DNA of 64,000 nt from Acetobacter okinawensis JCM 25146 (lineage in GTDB: Bacteria > Pseudomonadota > Alphaproteobacteria > Acetobacterales > Acetobacteraceae). The notes under the pieces were generated by a model. That model was not told the DNA's origin. It searched no databases and saw only the letters and a program-made list of their open reading frames with translations. A program made the position numbers and the translations under genes. Below, piece by piece: positions 21,090 to 31,608 of this stretch (positions within the stretch are counted from its first letter, which is position 1; every line of letters starts with the position of its first letter). The stretch covers positions 1 through 64,000 of the forward strand of contig NZ_BAJU01000008.1 in the NCBI RefSeq assembly GCF_000613865.1, written 5' to 3'.

Positions 21090-21601
21090 CTACGGGCGAC
21101 CCGCGACCTGCCCAGATATAGGGGAGGTGGCTTAGGGAATGGGGTGGAAAAAGCCGGGCGAGCCTGATCGGAGAGGATGACCCGGTTCATGCGGTCCACC
21201 TTGAGGGTAAACAGCTTGTTCAGCTCCCCCTTGGGGGCAGGGCATGTGCCGGTGCTTTTTTCCATCACATCAATGCGTGATGCCGTAGGCTGGTCGTTGC
21301 CATTGACAACAAACAGCAGGCATTCCGGCTTGTCGTGGGTCATGCCGTTCTGCGTGACCTTGAGCCGCAGGTGCTGGACTAATGCCGTGTCGTTGTACCA
21401 GCTCTGGGCGGAGAACGTGTAACGGTCCACCATGCGCTCCAGAATGCCGCTTTTTGCCAGTACAAGCATAAGCAGAGTCAGGGGCAGCACCATGGCCAGC
21501 CTGCGCAGGATATGCTGGCGCAGGGTACGCTTGGCAAATGGGCCGCGTTTTGCCCCTATTGTGGGGCGGGCGGAGGTCGGGGTTTTGTTGGTGTCTGTCA
21601 T
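21008..21601 (-). CDS. unknown single-pass membrane protein coupled to zwf
   Basis: A 197-residue product I do not recognise. It has a basic N-terminus, one hydrophobic segment (about residues 35-50, LAMVLPLTLLMLVLA) and a mostly polar remainder, probably periplasmic, containing a Cys pair (PECLLF and GTCPAP). The ATG overlaps the zwf stop (ATGA), so it is very likely translated with zwf. The last 27 residues lie antisense to the esterase gene, and the last 50 are Arg/Pro-rich, so the true C-terminus may be shorter if an indel is hidden here. Confidence 0.6.
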   Translation of the reverse strand: MTDTNKTPTSARPTIGAKRGPFAKRTLRQHILRRLAMVLPLTLLMLVLAKSGILERMVDRYTFSAQSWYNDTALVQHLRLKVTQNGMTHDKPECLLFVVNGNDQPTASRIDVMEKSTGTCPAPKGELNKLFTLKVDRMNRVILSDQARPAFSTPFPKPPPLYLGRSRVARSYVRAAKTLRSALPPRRKAALPWGIRA

Positions 21602-23070
21602 GTCAGCATATCTTCATGCCACAAGGCGCCATCGCGGGCCAGTAGGGCTCTGGTGGAGGCGGGTCCCCAGCTTCCTGCGCGGTAGGGCTCAAGCGGGGTC
21701 ATGGCGTGGCGCCATGAGTTGAGAATGGGCTCGATCCACCGCCATGAGGCCTCGACCTCATCACGGCGGATGAACAGGGCAGGGTCTCCGCGCACCGCAT
21801 CAAGCAGCAGGCGCTCGTATGAGTCCTGATAGGTGACGGAAAACGCGTTTTCGTAAGACATGCTCAGCTTTGCATTGCGCACGCGGAACCCACCGGCACC
21901 GGGGTCGCGCACCGCAGTCACAAGGGACAACTCCTCGCGCGGGGCAATGCGAATGACCAGCCGCCCCGGCGAGGGCATGTTGGTAAAGATCGGCCACACC
22001 TGCGGGCGGAACTGGATGACAATCTCGGTGGTTTTTGTTGCCAGCCGCTTGCCGGTGCGCAGGTAAAACGGTGTATGCCCCCACCGCGCAGTACGGATTT
22101 TGGTGCGGATGGCCACAAAGGTTTCGGTATTACTGGCCCGGCCTGTGCCAAGGTCATCATTATAACCGGGCACATCCGTGCGTTTGAGTTCCCCTGCCAC
22201 GTACTGCCCGCGAATAACATTGCGGCGCACCATATCCGGGGTCATGGGACGCAGGGCATTCAGCACCTTCAGCTTTTCGTTGCGCAGGTCATCGGAACCG
22301 AGGGAGGCCGGGGCGTCCATGGCTACCATGCACAACATCTGCAACAGGTGATTCTGCACCATGTCCCGCAGTGCTCCGGATTCATCGTAGTAGGAGCCGC
22401 GGCTGCCAACGCCTACAGTCTCGGCTGCGGTGATCTGCACATGGGCTATGGCCTCGGACGACCAGAGTTTTTCCAGCATCGGGTTGGCAAAGCGCAGGGC
22501 CAGAATGTTCTGCACCCCTTCCTTGCCCAGATAATGGTCGATCCGGTAGATGGAGGCCTCGGGGAAGAACTGCCCCACGCCATGGTTGATGGTCTGCGCG
22601 GTCTCCAGATTAACGCCAATGGGTTTTTCCAGCACCACGCGGGAGTGCTGGTTGATCAGGTCATGCCGTGCCAGTGCCTCGCAGAGCGGGGAGTATAGGG
22701 CCGGGGCTGTGGCCAGATAAAAAACACGGGGGCGGTCGTTTGCCGCCAGCAGGGTTTTGAGCGCCTGCCAGTCCCCACCGGGTTGGAGCGCATCCAGCGT
22801 AATATAGGTCAGAAGGCCCAGAAAATGGTGCAGGGTCTGCTCGTCTTGGGCGGTTTCGGGGGCAAATTCACGCAGGGCGGCTTCTGTCTGCTCGCGGAAC
22901 TGCTCCGTGTTCAGGGCTGTGCGGGCAACGCAGATGATCTGGGCGTCATCACTGAACTCCTGCGCATGAAAGCGGCGCAAAAAGGCAGGCAGCAGCTTGC
23001 GGCGCGACAGGTCGCCCGTTGCGCCAAAAATGACAAAGTCAAAAGGTCCCGTGTGATTGACAAGAGCCAT
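21598..23070 (-). CDS. zwf: glucose-6-phosphate 1-dehydrogenase
   Basis: Oxidises glucose-6-phosphate to 6-phosphogluconolactone with NAD(P)+, the entry to the pentose phosphate pathway, which is central in acetic acid bacteria. Start MALVNHTGPFDF at 23070 is preferred over the upstream in-frame start, which adds 26 unlikely residues. The 490-residue product has the cofactor loop FGATGDLSRRKL (about 13-24), EKPIG and the active-site RIDHYLGKEGVQN (His and Lys present). Full length for the family. Confidence 0.96.
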   Translation of the reverse strand: MALVNHTGPFDFVIFGATGDLSRRKLLPAFLRRFHAQEFSDDAQIICVARTALNTEQFREQTEAALREFAPETAQDEQTLHHFLGLLTYITLDALQPGGDWQALKTLLAANDRPRVFYLATAPALYSPLCEALARHDLINQHSRVVLEKPIGVNLETAQTINHGVGQFFPEASIYRIDHYLGKEGVQNILALRFANPMLEKLWSSEAIAHVQITAAETVGVGSRGSYYDESGALRDMVQNHLLQMLCMVAMDAPASLGSDDLRNEKLKVLNALRPMTPDMVRRNVIRGQYVAGELKRTDVPGYNDDLGTGRASNTETFVAIRTKIRTARWGHTPFYLRTGKRLATKTTEIVIQFRPQVWPIFTNMPSPGRLVIRIAPREELSLVTAVRDPGAGGFRVRNAKLSMSYENAFSVTYQDSYERLLLDAVRGDPALFIRRDEVEASWRWIEPILNSWRHAMTPLEPYRAGSWGPASTRALLARDGALWHEDMLT

Positions 23071-23327
23071 GGAAGAACATTCCCGCAGGGGTGGTGGGCT
23101 GGGCCGCCGTCCATAAAGGTGCTGTAGGGGTGTGCGCCCGCAACACAAGAATTGTTCAGCTTATGGAAGGCTCGGGGCGGGTTTGCAAGGGTTAGAATGG
23201 TGTGTGACATTGACCGCATGCACGCGGCACGATAAGCCCGCAGCCTTTGGCTAGGCCGCACAGTACGGTTTTTGTTATCCCGTACTGATGAGCCTGGGAT
23301 ACGATGCGCAACTAAAGGGAGCCGAAC

Positions 23328-23588
23328 ATGGATGGCGAACATGAAGACGCAGCAGTAGGCGGTATTGCCGCAGACCGGCTGAGAAGCATTATTGAACGGG
23401 TGGAGCGGCTTGAGGAAGAGCGCAAGGCACTTGCGGGTGACATAAAGGACATTTTTACCGAGGCCAAATCGGCCGGGTTTGATGTTAAGGTCATCCGCCA
23501 GATTATCCGCCTGCGCAAACAGGAGCCCTCGGAAGTGGAAGAGCAGGAAACCCTGCTGGACATCTACCGCCGTGCTCTGGGCATGTAA
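23328..23588 (+). CDS. gapR: DUF2312 / GapR-family DNA-binding protein
   Basis: Small nucleoid-associated protein family; in Caulobacter GapR binds overtwisted AT-rich DNA and supports replication and transcription. The 86-residue product fits: a helical N-terminus with coiled-coil character (ADRLRSIIERVERLEEERKA, about 15-34), then DIFTEAKSAGFDVKVIRQIIRLRK and the acidic end. An AAAGGGAG ribosome-binding site lies seven bases before the ATG. The function here is inferred from the family. Confidence 0.88.
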   Translation: MDGEHEDAAVGGIAADRLRSIIERVERLEEERKALAGDIKDIFTEAKSAGFDVKVIRQIIRLRKQEPSEVEEQETLLDIYRRALGM

Positions 23589-23627
23589 GAGTATCCGCGC
23601 AGGCGCAACACAAGGTCGGGACGGCTT

Positions 23628-24286
23628 TTGATGATGACATTGTCTTTTCCCGAATGGGTGCCGCTATGGGGCCAGTTGCTGGCGCTGGCGGTGGGCATTG
23701 TGTTCGGGCTTGCGTTTATGATGATGCCGTTTGCAGTTTTTGGCGTCAAAAGCAGGCTGTCTGAACTCTCTCTCCAGTTGGAGGAGCTTCAGGCAGAACT
23801 GCGTGCACGCGCCATGCAGGGGAATGGGGTTTCCGCCGGATATGCCACTGGCGCGGCGGAAGGTCCGCTCCCCTTTGTTGCCCGGCGTACGGATGCTCCC
23901 GTGGTGGAGGAGGTACGCCCCCCCGTGGCGGAAAAAAACCAGCCACCTCGCAGCACCCCCGTTTTTGCGGAACTGCGTGCGCCAAGGGTCTCGGATGCTT
24001 ACGAGCCACGGCTGGATGCACCACCCGCTCCGCACATTGAACCTGATTCCTACAAAGCTGCTCCAGCCAGACGTATGCCATGGCACGAGGAACAGCCCCC
24101 CGAGGCAGAAAGCGGGGCCGAAATTCTGCGCCGCCAGAGAGCGCTGATGCCAATCAGGTTGCATACAGGCCTGATTTTTCACACGAGCAGTCACCCACAC
24201 GCCCTTCCGTGTCCGAAACGCGTTATGACGCGCATACAGGTCGGGCTGAACCTGTGCTGCATTTTCCATCCCGCAACAGGCCGTAA
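23628..24286 (+). CDS. unknown membrane-anchored protein with coiled-coil and disordered tail (one frameshift)
   Basis: Not recognised. The N-terminus has one or two membrane segments (about residues 8-40), then a short leucine-rich coiled coil (SRLSELSLQLEELQAELRA, 42-60) and a long Pro/Ala-rich, probably disordered region. The frame breaks near 24128-24135, where one C appears to be missing (GCGCCGCC). Past it, the frame continues PPESADANQVAYRPDF to HFPSRNRP and stops at 24286, giving 219 residues. Without the correction the frame runs to 24482 into the proB antisense strand, which is implausible. It follows gapR by 39 bases and may be co-transcribed. Confidence 0.6.
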
Positions 24287-24364
24287 GCTCTTGCGTGGGC
24301 TGTCGGGGTTTAGACCGGACCTCTGTTGGCCCGGTCTGTATTTGCTGGCTACCTGCGGGCTGGC

Positions 24365-25495
24365 TCAGACCATGACAAGGTCATCACGGTGGATCAGCTC
24401 GTCGCGCCCCTGCCAGCCCAGAATGCGTGCCGTCTCGCTTGACTGGTGGCCTGCTATGCGGCGGGCGTCATCCGCATCGTAGGCAGCAAGGCCGTGGGCA
24501 AGAATGCGCCCGCTGGCATCGACCACCTCAACCAGATCACCCTGTGTAAAATTACCCTGCACATGCAGGACCCCCGCAGGCAGCAGGGAGCCGCCTTTGC
24601 GCAACGCCTCGGCTGCGCCGTCATCCACCCTGATTTCGCCTGTGGGGTTCAGGCTTCCTGCAATCCACTGCTTGCGGCCTGTGTGCCCGTTGCTATGGGG
24701 CAGGAACCACGAGCAGCGCGCACCATCCATAAGAGCCTGCAACGGGTGCAGGGGTTTGCCTATGGCAATGGCCATGGCGCAACCCGAGCGCGTGGCAATG
24801 TTGGCCGCCAGCAGTTTGGTGCGCATGCCACCAGAGGAATAACCCGGAGGTGGCTCTCCCCCCATGGCTTCTATTTCAGGGGTCAGGTGCTCAATGACCG
24901 GCAGGTGCTGGGCATCGGGGTTGGTGCGGGGGTCGGCTGTGTAGAGCCCATCAATATCGGAGAGCAGAACAAGCTGGTCGGCATCGGTCATCTGCGCCAC
25001 GCGTGCGGCAAGGCGGTCGTTATCCCCAAAGCGGATCTCGGCCGTGGCAATGGTGTCGTTCTCGTTGATGACCGGCACACACCCTAGTTCCAGCAGGGTG
25101 TTCAGCGTTGCGCGGGCGTTCAGGTAGCGCTTGCGGTCTTCTGTATCTTCGGGGGTCAGCAGGAGCTGGGCTGCGGTTAGTCCGTGGGCGGAAAGCGCAT
25201 GGCTCCACGCCTGCGCAAGGCTGATCTGGCCCACGGCTGCCGCGGCCTGTTTTTCCGCCAGCCGCAGGGGGCCACCTGTAAGGCCCAGCGTGTGGCGTGC
25301 CAGAGCAATAGCCCCGGAGGAGACAACACTGACAGCAACACCCTGCTTGCGCAAAACAGCTATATCTGCGGCAACGCTTGCCAGCCACTCCTGCCGTGGG
25401 GCCGCTTTTTGTGGGTCCACCACCAGAGCGCTGCCAATTTTGACAACCAGCCGTTTGGCACGCAGGAGGGAGGGGCGGGTACTGTGTGTGGTCAT
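24365..25495 (-). CDS. proB: glutamate 5-kinase
   Basis: First enzyme of proline synthesis: phosphorylates L-glutamate. The 376-residue product has an amino acid kinase domain (VVKIGSALVVD at 18-28, VVSSGAIALA, INENDTIA, FGDNDRLAARVA, LLSDIDGLYTADP) and a C-terminal PUA domain (from about 280). Both are standard for long ProB. It is 56 bases downstream of obgE on the same strand, the usual order obgE-proB. Confidence 0.96.
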   Translation of the reverse strand: MTTHSTRPSLLRAKRLVVKIGSALVVDPQKAAPRQEWLASVAADIAVLRKQGVAVSVVSSGAIALARHTLGLTGGPLRLAEKQAAAAVGQISLAQAWSHALSAHGLTAAQLLLTPEDTEDRKRYLNARATLNTLLELGCVPVINENDTIATAEIRFGDNDRLAARVAQMTDADQLVLLSDIDGLYTADPRTNPDAQHLPVIEHLTPEIEAMGGEPPPGYSSGGMRTKLLAANIATRSGCAMAIAIGKPLHPLQALMDGARCSWFLPHSNGHTGRKQWIAGSLNPTGEIRVDDGAAEALRKGGSLLPAGVLHVQGNFTQGDLVEVVDASGRILAHGLAAYDADDARRIAGHQSSETARILGWQGRDELIHRDDLVMV

Positions 25496-25551
25496 GGGCT
25501 TATCCGTTGGGGGTATGCCCCCCTCCAGCTATGGCATTGTGGGGTATTGGC

Positions 25552-26637
<1,086 letters not shown>

Positions 26638-26672
26638 CTACGCTAAAACGTAGGCTGGAAAAACCAGCCTGC

Positions 26673-26942
26673 TTATTCGGCTGCGAGGGGCAGCGCGTCA
26701 ACAGAAACGTGGACGCGGCCTTCTGCACGGCGTTCAAAACGCACGCTGCCGTCAACCAGAGCAAACAGTGTGTGGTCGCGGCCAACACCAACGCCAACGC
26801 CAGCCTTAACCTTTGTGCCGCGCTGACGAATGATGATGTTGCCAGCAATAACCTGCTCGCCACCAAACTTTTTTACACCAAGGCGGCGTCCGGCGCTATC
26901 GCGCCCGTTACGGGATGAACCGCCAGCTTTTTTTTGTGCCAT
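26673..26942 (-). CDS. rpmA: 50S ribosomal protein L27
   Basis: Large-subunit protein whose N-terminus reaches toward the peptidyl-transferase centre. The 89-residue product [20 protein letters not shown] and the [19 protein letters not shown] segment are diagnostic. It is 49 bases downstream of rplU, in the usual order. Confidence 0.98.
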   Translation of the reverse strand: MAQKKAGGSSRNGRDSAGRRLGVKKFGGEQVIAGNIIIRQRGTKVKAGVGVGVGRDHTLFALVDGSVRFERRAEGRVHVSVDALPLAAE

Positions 26943-26991
26943 GACCTAAGTCCTCCGTGGTCGTACCGGCCTGTTGTTCCCCTTGGGGAAA

Positions 26992-27306
26992 TCAGGCGGC
27001 GTTAATTTCCTGAATGCGCAGAACGGTAACCGGCTGACGGTGGCCGTTTTTGCGGCGGCTGTTCTGCCGACGGCGCTTCTTGAAGATGATGACCTTCTTG
27101 AGGCGGTCCTGAGCGATAACGGTGGCCGTTACCTTTGCGCCAGCTACTGTGGGAGCACCAATGGTGGTGCCGCTCTCGCCACCAACGGCCAGAACGTCAT
27201 CAAAGGTGATGGTGGAGCCGGCTTCGACTTCCAGCTTTTCAACCTTCAGCACCATGTTGGGCTCAACCCGGTACTGTTTGCCGCCAGTGCGGATAACTGC
27301 GAACAT
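26992..27306 (-). CDS. rplU: 50S ribosomal protein L21
   Basis: Large-subunit protein binding 23S rRNA. Start [14 protein letters not shown] at 27306, with an AAAGAGAGA ribosome-binding site; an upstream in-frame start would add 36 residues of unlikely sequence. The 104-residue product ends with the basic [14 protein letters not shown] segment typical of L21. The 271 bases upstream (27307-27577) carry no gene and should hold the promoter. Confidence 0.97.
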   Translation of the reverse strand: MFAVIRTGGKQYRVEPNMVLKVEKLEVEAGSTITFDDVLAVGGESGTTIGAPTVAGAKVTATVIAQDRLKKVIIFKKRRRQNSRRKNGHRQPVTVLRIQEINAA

Positions 27307-27577
27307 AAACTGTCTCTCTTTCCGATCTCTTGACCCTCGCGGCACCTTGGGCACAGGCGAAAGATCAGCTCGCTTTTTATTCTTTGACCGTGACTTTGCA
27401 CGGCATGCTTCCATCTGCGTGGATCAGCGGGGCTTTTACTGGCAGACTCGCCGCCACGTCAACAACGAACTTGCGCGCATGCCACGGTTCTGGGCGCGTG
27501 AGGTGGTTTTGGCGGTCTGCGCCGTGCAGATTGGCCACACTCTGCCTGCCAGACATAGCCTTGCTGCACCTGCATGC

Positions 27578-28495
27578 TCAGGCCCGCGGTGGTATTTTGC
27601 GGGCCAGTTTTTTGACCTCACGCCACGCCTGCAACCCCAGCCCGTGCGCAGACAGGTTGGTGTATTTCACATCAATCAGGGTCACGTTGCCGGCGGCTGC
27701 AAGCGTATGCATGCCCTCTGTATAAGGGGCGTAGCTTGCGGGCCTGCGAATGGCCGCACCGGCGTGGGTTATGACCTTCTGTGGGCTCAGTTCATCAAAA
27801 ATCAGGGGGCGGATGGCCCCACCATAGGTGTGGGTGCAGTCCTGCACGGGCAGCACAACCTTGCCGCCGACCACACAGGGGGTGCCGCCGGGGCGGGTGC
27901 TGGCGTTGTCCAGCCGTACGGGGTTGGTGGGGTGGCGCTGCCACGGGCCAAGCAGGCTGGGGGCGTAGGCAAGGTGGAGTTCACCCACAGGGGCGGCTGG
28001 GCGTCTGGCGGGTGTGTAGAACAGCCACCACAACCCGTCGTGGAAGAAGGGGGTTGCATCCACGGCAATATCTTCCCCAAGGGGGATAACGGCCGCTTCC
28101 TCCCACTGGTCAGGAAAGTTGACGGCCCGATACAGCGTGAGCTTGCCTGAGTGGTGGGCCTCGGGGAGCATCCATGTCTGCCCGTCTGCCTCAAAAACAT
28201 AAGGGTAGGAGAGATGCCACGGAGTCTGGAGCGCCTTGCGCTGGTCCTGAAGGTTGAATGCCGCGTCATAGATAAAGACATCTATGGAACCCACGCGCAC
28301 GCGGTGGTCGTAATCCTCCACGAACACATGCAGCCTGCCATCGCGCCATAGTCCGAACGGGTCTGCGCGGAAGCAGAAGCTACGCATGGGAGGGGTCCAG
28401 ACAACAGGCAGCCCCTCAAGCGTGCCGCGCTCAAGAATGGCGGGCAGGGGGCTGTCGACAATACCAACGCGCCAGATGTCTTTTCGCAATCCCAT
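27578..28495 (-). CDS. beta-propeller GH43/GINT1-like protein in polysaccharide locus
   Basis: A 305-residue soluble protein with repeated segments typical of a five-bladed propeller: FCFRADPFGLWRDGRLHVF (about 40-58), HLSYPYVFEADG, VDATPFFHDGLWWLFYT and GGTPCVVGGKVVLPVQDC. This layout is found in GH43-like domains and in the N-terminal domain of glucosamine inositolphosphorylceramide transferase-like proteins. I infer a role in sugar transfer or trimming from its place next to a flippase and glycosyltransferases. The true reaction is unknown. Confidence 0.55.
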   Translation of the reverse strand: MGLRKDIWRVGIVDSPLPAILERGTLEGLPVVWTPPMRSFCFRADPFGLWRDGRLHVFVEDYDHRVRVGSIDVFIYDAAFNLQDQRKALQTPWHLSYPYVFEADGQTWMLPEAHHSGKLTLYRAVNFPDQWEEAAVIPLGEDIAVDATPFFHDGLWWLFYTPARRPAAPVGELHLAYAPSLLGPWQRHPTNPVRLDNASTRPGGTPCVVGGKVVLPVQDCTHTYGGAIRPLIFDELSPQKVITHAGAAIRRPASYAPYTEGMHTLAAAGNVTLIDVKYTNLSAHGLGLQAWREVKKLARKIPPRA

Positions 28496-28561
28496 GGTAG
28501 AGTGTTCCTTGCTTGTCGGGTCAGGTGTTGGGGCGACCTTGTGGAGGGCGGCGCAGTCTGC

Positions 28562-29905
28562 CTAGCCCGGCGTGGTCTGGCCTGTGGGCCGGGGCTGGAC
28601 GACCTTGTGGTTGAGCTGGCGCAGGACGGGGAGCGCGCAGGCCACAAACATCATCAGCGAGGCCAGAAGTGTCTCCAGCGATGCGCCTTTGATGCCGCCA
28701 AACGCCATGAACACAAAAAGCAGCGGAAAATAAAGGCACATCACAATAATACGCCACCGCAGCAGAATGGAAACCTTGTCGATCATGACAAGGAATGGCT
28801 CCAGCGGGATCAGGCAGATATCCAGCAAGGAGCCGCCCACAAGCAGCAGGAGTATGGTCTGCTGTCCGGGCCAGACGTCATGCAGCATGTACGAAAACAG
28901 GCGGTTGCCAACTGTTGCTGTCAGCACAAGCGAGAGGGCTGAAAATGCAATGATAAGACCAAATATCTTGAATATAACGGTGCGGATGCCCTGCCAGTCC
29001 TGTGCATCCCTCAGGCGGATGAATTCGGGGTAGAGTGTTGGAATCATCAACTGCGCGGGTTTGGCTAGCCCGTTACTGATCTGGCGCGCCACTTTGTACA
29101 CTGCGGCTTCGCTCGCACCCAGTCTGCCACCGATCAGTAGCGTGGCCCCTTGCGAGAAAAAGGATTCCAGAACCTGATTGACACTTGTCTTGATCGTATA
29201 GGGCCATATGCCCGTAATGCCTGACCTGCCCAGAATGATGTGGGAAAGGGAGGGAAAGCCCCCTGTCTGTTTTTTAACCAAGTATATCCCGGCGCAGCTA
29301 CAGGACACAAACATGGTCAACTGGGTTAAGGACCAGACAAGTAGAAAGTAGCCAATACCCAAATGGTACATAAAGCCAATACCGGTGCCACCCGTGCGCA
29401 CGCAGGTTGTCAGGAACTCATAGACGGGCACAAGCTTAAAGCGGTTGCACAGCCGCAGCATGCCGGTTGACCAGCCCGTGTTCATGAAAAAAATGGTCAG
29501 CATGCACAAGGCTGCATCAAGCTGGACCTGCGGGCTCCACCCCATAAAGGAGCCGCCCAGCAAGGCGACCCCCCCTAGGCCCGTAAGCACCCCAACCAGC
29601 CCGCTGATAAAATCAGCACGGATGCAGAAGGTGAGCACATCATAAAACCGGTCAAACTGTTTTTGTTCAAAATAACTGGTGCCGTAATGCAAAAGGGACT
29701 GCCACGATTGCAGGTGTGTGATGTCACACACCATGGATGCAAAGGTAATGACGAGCAGCATGACGCCAAAATCCTGCAACCCCAGTGTCTGGGCTGCCCA
29801 TGCAACATAGACAAAACTGCATACGGCGTTGACCACACGGCTGCCGATCAGGATTCCTGTATTTCCCAGAATACGCATAAAAACAGAATTGTGGCTGTGG
29901 TCCAT
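28562..29905 (-). CDS. polysaccharide flippase (Wzx / MOP superfamily)
   Basis: Integral membrane protein of 447 residues with about 12 hydrophobic segments and a short polar C-terminal tail. The N-terminal region (ILGNTGILIGSRVVNAVCSFVYVAWAAQTLG) and the middle (SFFSQGATLLIGGRLGASEAAVYKVARQ) match the oligosaccharide-flippase pattern. It would move a lipid-linked oligosaccharide across the inner membrane. Starts at 29905 and 29878 (MRILGN) are both possible. The gene lies 66 bases upstream of the propeller gene, on the same strand. Confidence 0.85.
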   Translation of the reverse strand: MDHSHNSVFMRILGNTGILIGSRVVNAVCSFVYVAWAAQTLGLQDFGVMLLVITFASMVCDITHLQSWQSLLHYGTSYFEQKQFDRFYDVLTFCIRADFISGLVGVLTGLGGVALLGGSFMGWSPQVQLDAALCMLTIFFMNTGWSTGMLRLCNRFKLVPVYEFLTTCVRTGGTGIGFMYHLGIGYFLLVWSLTQLTMFVSCSCAGIYLVKKQTGGFPSLSHIILGRSGITGIWPYTIKTSVNQVLESFFSQGATLLIGGRLGASEAAVYKVARQISNGLAKPAQLMIPTLYPEFIRLRDAQDWQGIRTVIFKIFGLIIAFSALSLVLTATVGNRLFSYMLHDVWPGQQTILLLLVGGSLLDICLIPLEPFLVMIDKVSILLRWRIIVMCLYFPLLFVFMAFGGIKGASLETLLASLMMFVACALPVLRQLNHKVVQPRPTGQTTPG

Positions 29906-30323
29906 GCAATCTCACACATCAAAGGCCTGAAGCGCGGCTTTTACACCAATTGGGGGTGTGTGGAAAATAAGGCCCTGTCTGCATATTTATTGCTGATGTG
30001 GCATGTATGCTGTGCTAAAATACCTGAAAGATGAGGGTTCTGGTTAATTCAGATGTTTGTATCTTTAGGTATAGGTGCAGTGTTTTTCTGATAAAATCGT
30101 GGAAAACATTTGTATATGTCGTGTCTATGCCTTTCATTTTGTGAAATATGAGTTGAATAGAGAGAATTAAAAATAAATTTAATTTCTCCAAGTAATGTTG
30201 CACTTGGCATGTGCTGAATATAGGTAGGTTTTCACTTTGTTATTCTATAAAAAAATTATCAATTGCACATGTTTGAGACCAAACAGGCATTTTAGAAACC
30301 ATCTGATAATAAAGATGTCGGTA
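29906..30323. other. AT-rich intergenic region between divergent polysaccharide genes
   Basis: About 418 bases without a convincing gene, clearly more AT-rich than the flanks. It separates the flippase (minus) from the glycosyltransferases (plus), so it should hold promoters in both directions. A 62-codon minus-strand frame at 30015-30203 has no recognisable features and no good ribosome-binding site. Confidence 0.5.
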
Positions 30324-31456
30324 ATGGAACGTTTTGCAAGCCAGAAACTGCTTAAAATAGGGGTTGTTCTTAGGGACTTCAGGCTTGGCGGCAGCGAGCG
30401 TGTTGCTATTGGCCTTGCTAATTACTGGTCCGGGCTTGGCTTTCTGGTCACGGTGTTTGTCGGGCGCAGTGAGGGGGAAATGCGTGATCTGCTTCGCCCG
30501 GAAATTGCCGTGCATTCCGCATCAGTCCCCACAACCGTCCCGGACAGGTTACTGGGCAAAAAAACAGCTTGGGCTGCACGGCGGCATTTTCGGGCTAATC
30601 CCGTGCAGGCATGTTATGTGCCGGGCAATGGTCACTGGCCCATTACCCGACGTCTGGCTCAACTGCCCAGACGGGTCAGACCGACCCTTGTGTCGCAGGT
30701 CAGTTCTCCCATCTTCCGGCAGGGGCGTAGTCCGCTGTCGCAGTGGCTGTATAATGTACGCATGCGGTTTTTGCTGCGTGCAAGCGACCATGTTGTGGCC
30801 GTTAGCATGAACTGGCCAAAGACACCCGCACCGTGCTGACGGGCCGGGAGGTCAAGGTTATTCCCCTGCCCGTTGTGTGGGTGGAGCACGACCTTGTGCC
30901 TGTGCCAGAGAATGGTGATCTGAACATCCTGGCAGCAGGTAGGCTGGTGCCGGTCAAGGGGTTTGATGTGCTGATCGAAGCCATCGCCTTTGTGAAAAAA
31001 CAGTGCCCAACCGTGCGCCTGATCATCTGTGGCGAGGGACCGGAACGCCCAAGGCTTGAAAGTCTGATAAGCACTCTGGGGTTACACGAGAACGTGGTGC
31101 TGGCGGGTTATGTCTCCTGCATCCGTCCATGGCTGGATGCGTGCCGTATGTTTGTCCTGTCTTCTTATGCAGAAAGTTATGGTGCTGTTCTGGTGGAGGC
31201 TCTGGCTGCAGGGCGGCAGATTGTCAGCACCCGCTGCACGCCTGCGCTACAGGACCTGATGCAGGCCCCATGGGTGGGGGAAGCCGTGCCAGTGGGGGAC
31301 CCGTGTGCTCTGGCGGATGCCATTGTGCGCCTGCAGGCCCAGCCAGCTCCGCCGTGTGAAAGGCTGGCTGAAACCGTGCGCTCTTTCCATCTGGCCCACG
31401 GTGGGGAGCATTATCTTTCCCTACTGGCGTCAGGCTCCGGAGGCCGGGCCGGGTAG
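30324..31456 (+). CDS. GT4-type glycosyltransferase A (one frameshift)
   Basis: GT-B fold glycosyltransferase, probably adding a sugar to a lipid-linked repeat unit. The N-terminal half (IGVVLRDFRLGGSERVAIGLANYW, region 14-37) and the C-terminal donor-binding half (ILAAGRLVPVKGFDVLIEA, FVLSSYAESYGAVLVEALAAG) are present. The frame breaks near 30809: AGCATGAACTGG lacks one G and should read ATG GAA CTG, giving VSMELAKDTRTVLTGREV. The restored product is 377 residues. It is a clear paralogue of the gene at 32681-33810. Confidence 0.85.
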
Positions 31457-31608
31457 GTTGCGTGATCGTGTGGTGAATTTCTGCTGCGCGTGTAAAGGGG
31501 ATTGGTTTATGCCGCTCCTTGGTGATAGTAAAACGCAGTCTTAATGACTGCATGTGCCTTGATCCTATGCGGGGTGCCTGCTGTTCGGGCGTATAGGGTT
31601 GGCATGAT

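Noticed and set aside
24287-24482. C-terminal extension of the 23628 gene
   Set aside because: The segment runs antisense to proB and follows a probable one-base deletion; the alternative frame stops naturally at 24286.
27330-27725. 131-codon plus-strand frame upstream of rplU
   Set aside because: It spans the rplU promoter gap and the antisense strand of the propeller gene, with no family features.
30015-30203. 62-codon minus-strand frame in the AT-rich gap
   Set aside because: No ribosome-binding site, no recognisable feature, and low-complexity AT-rich composition.
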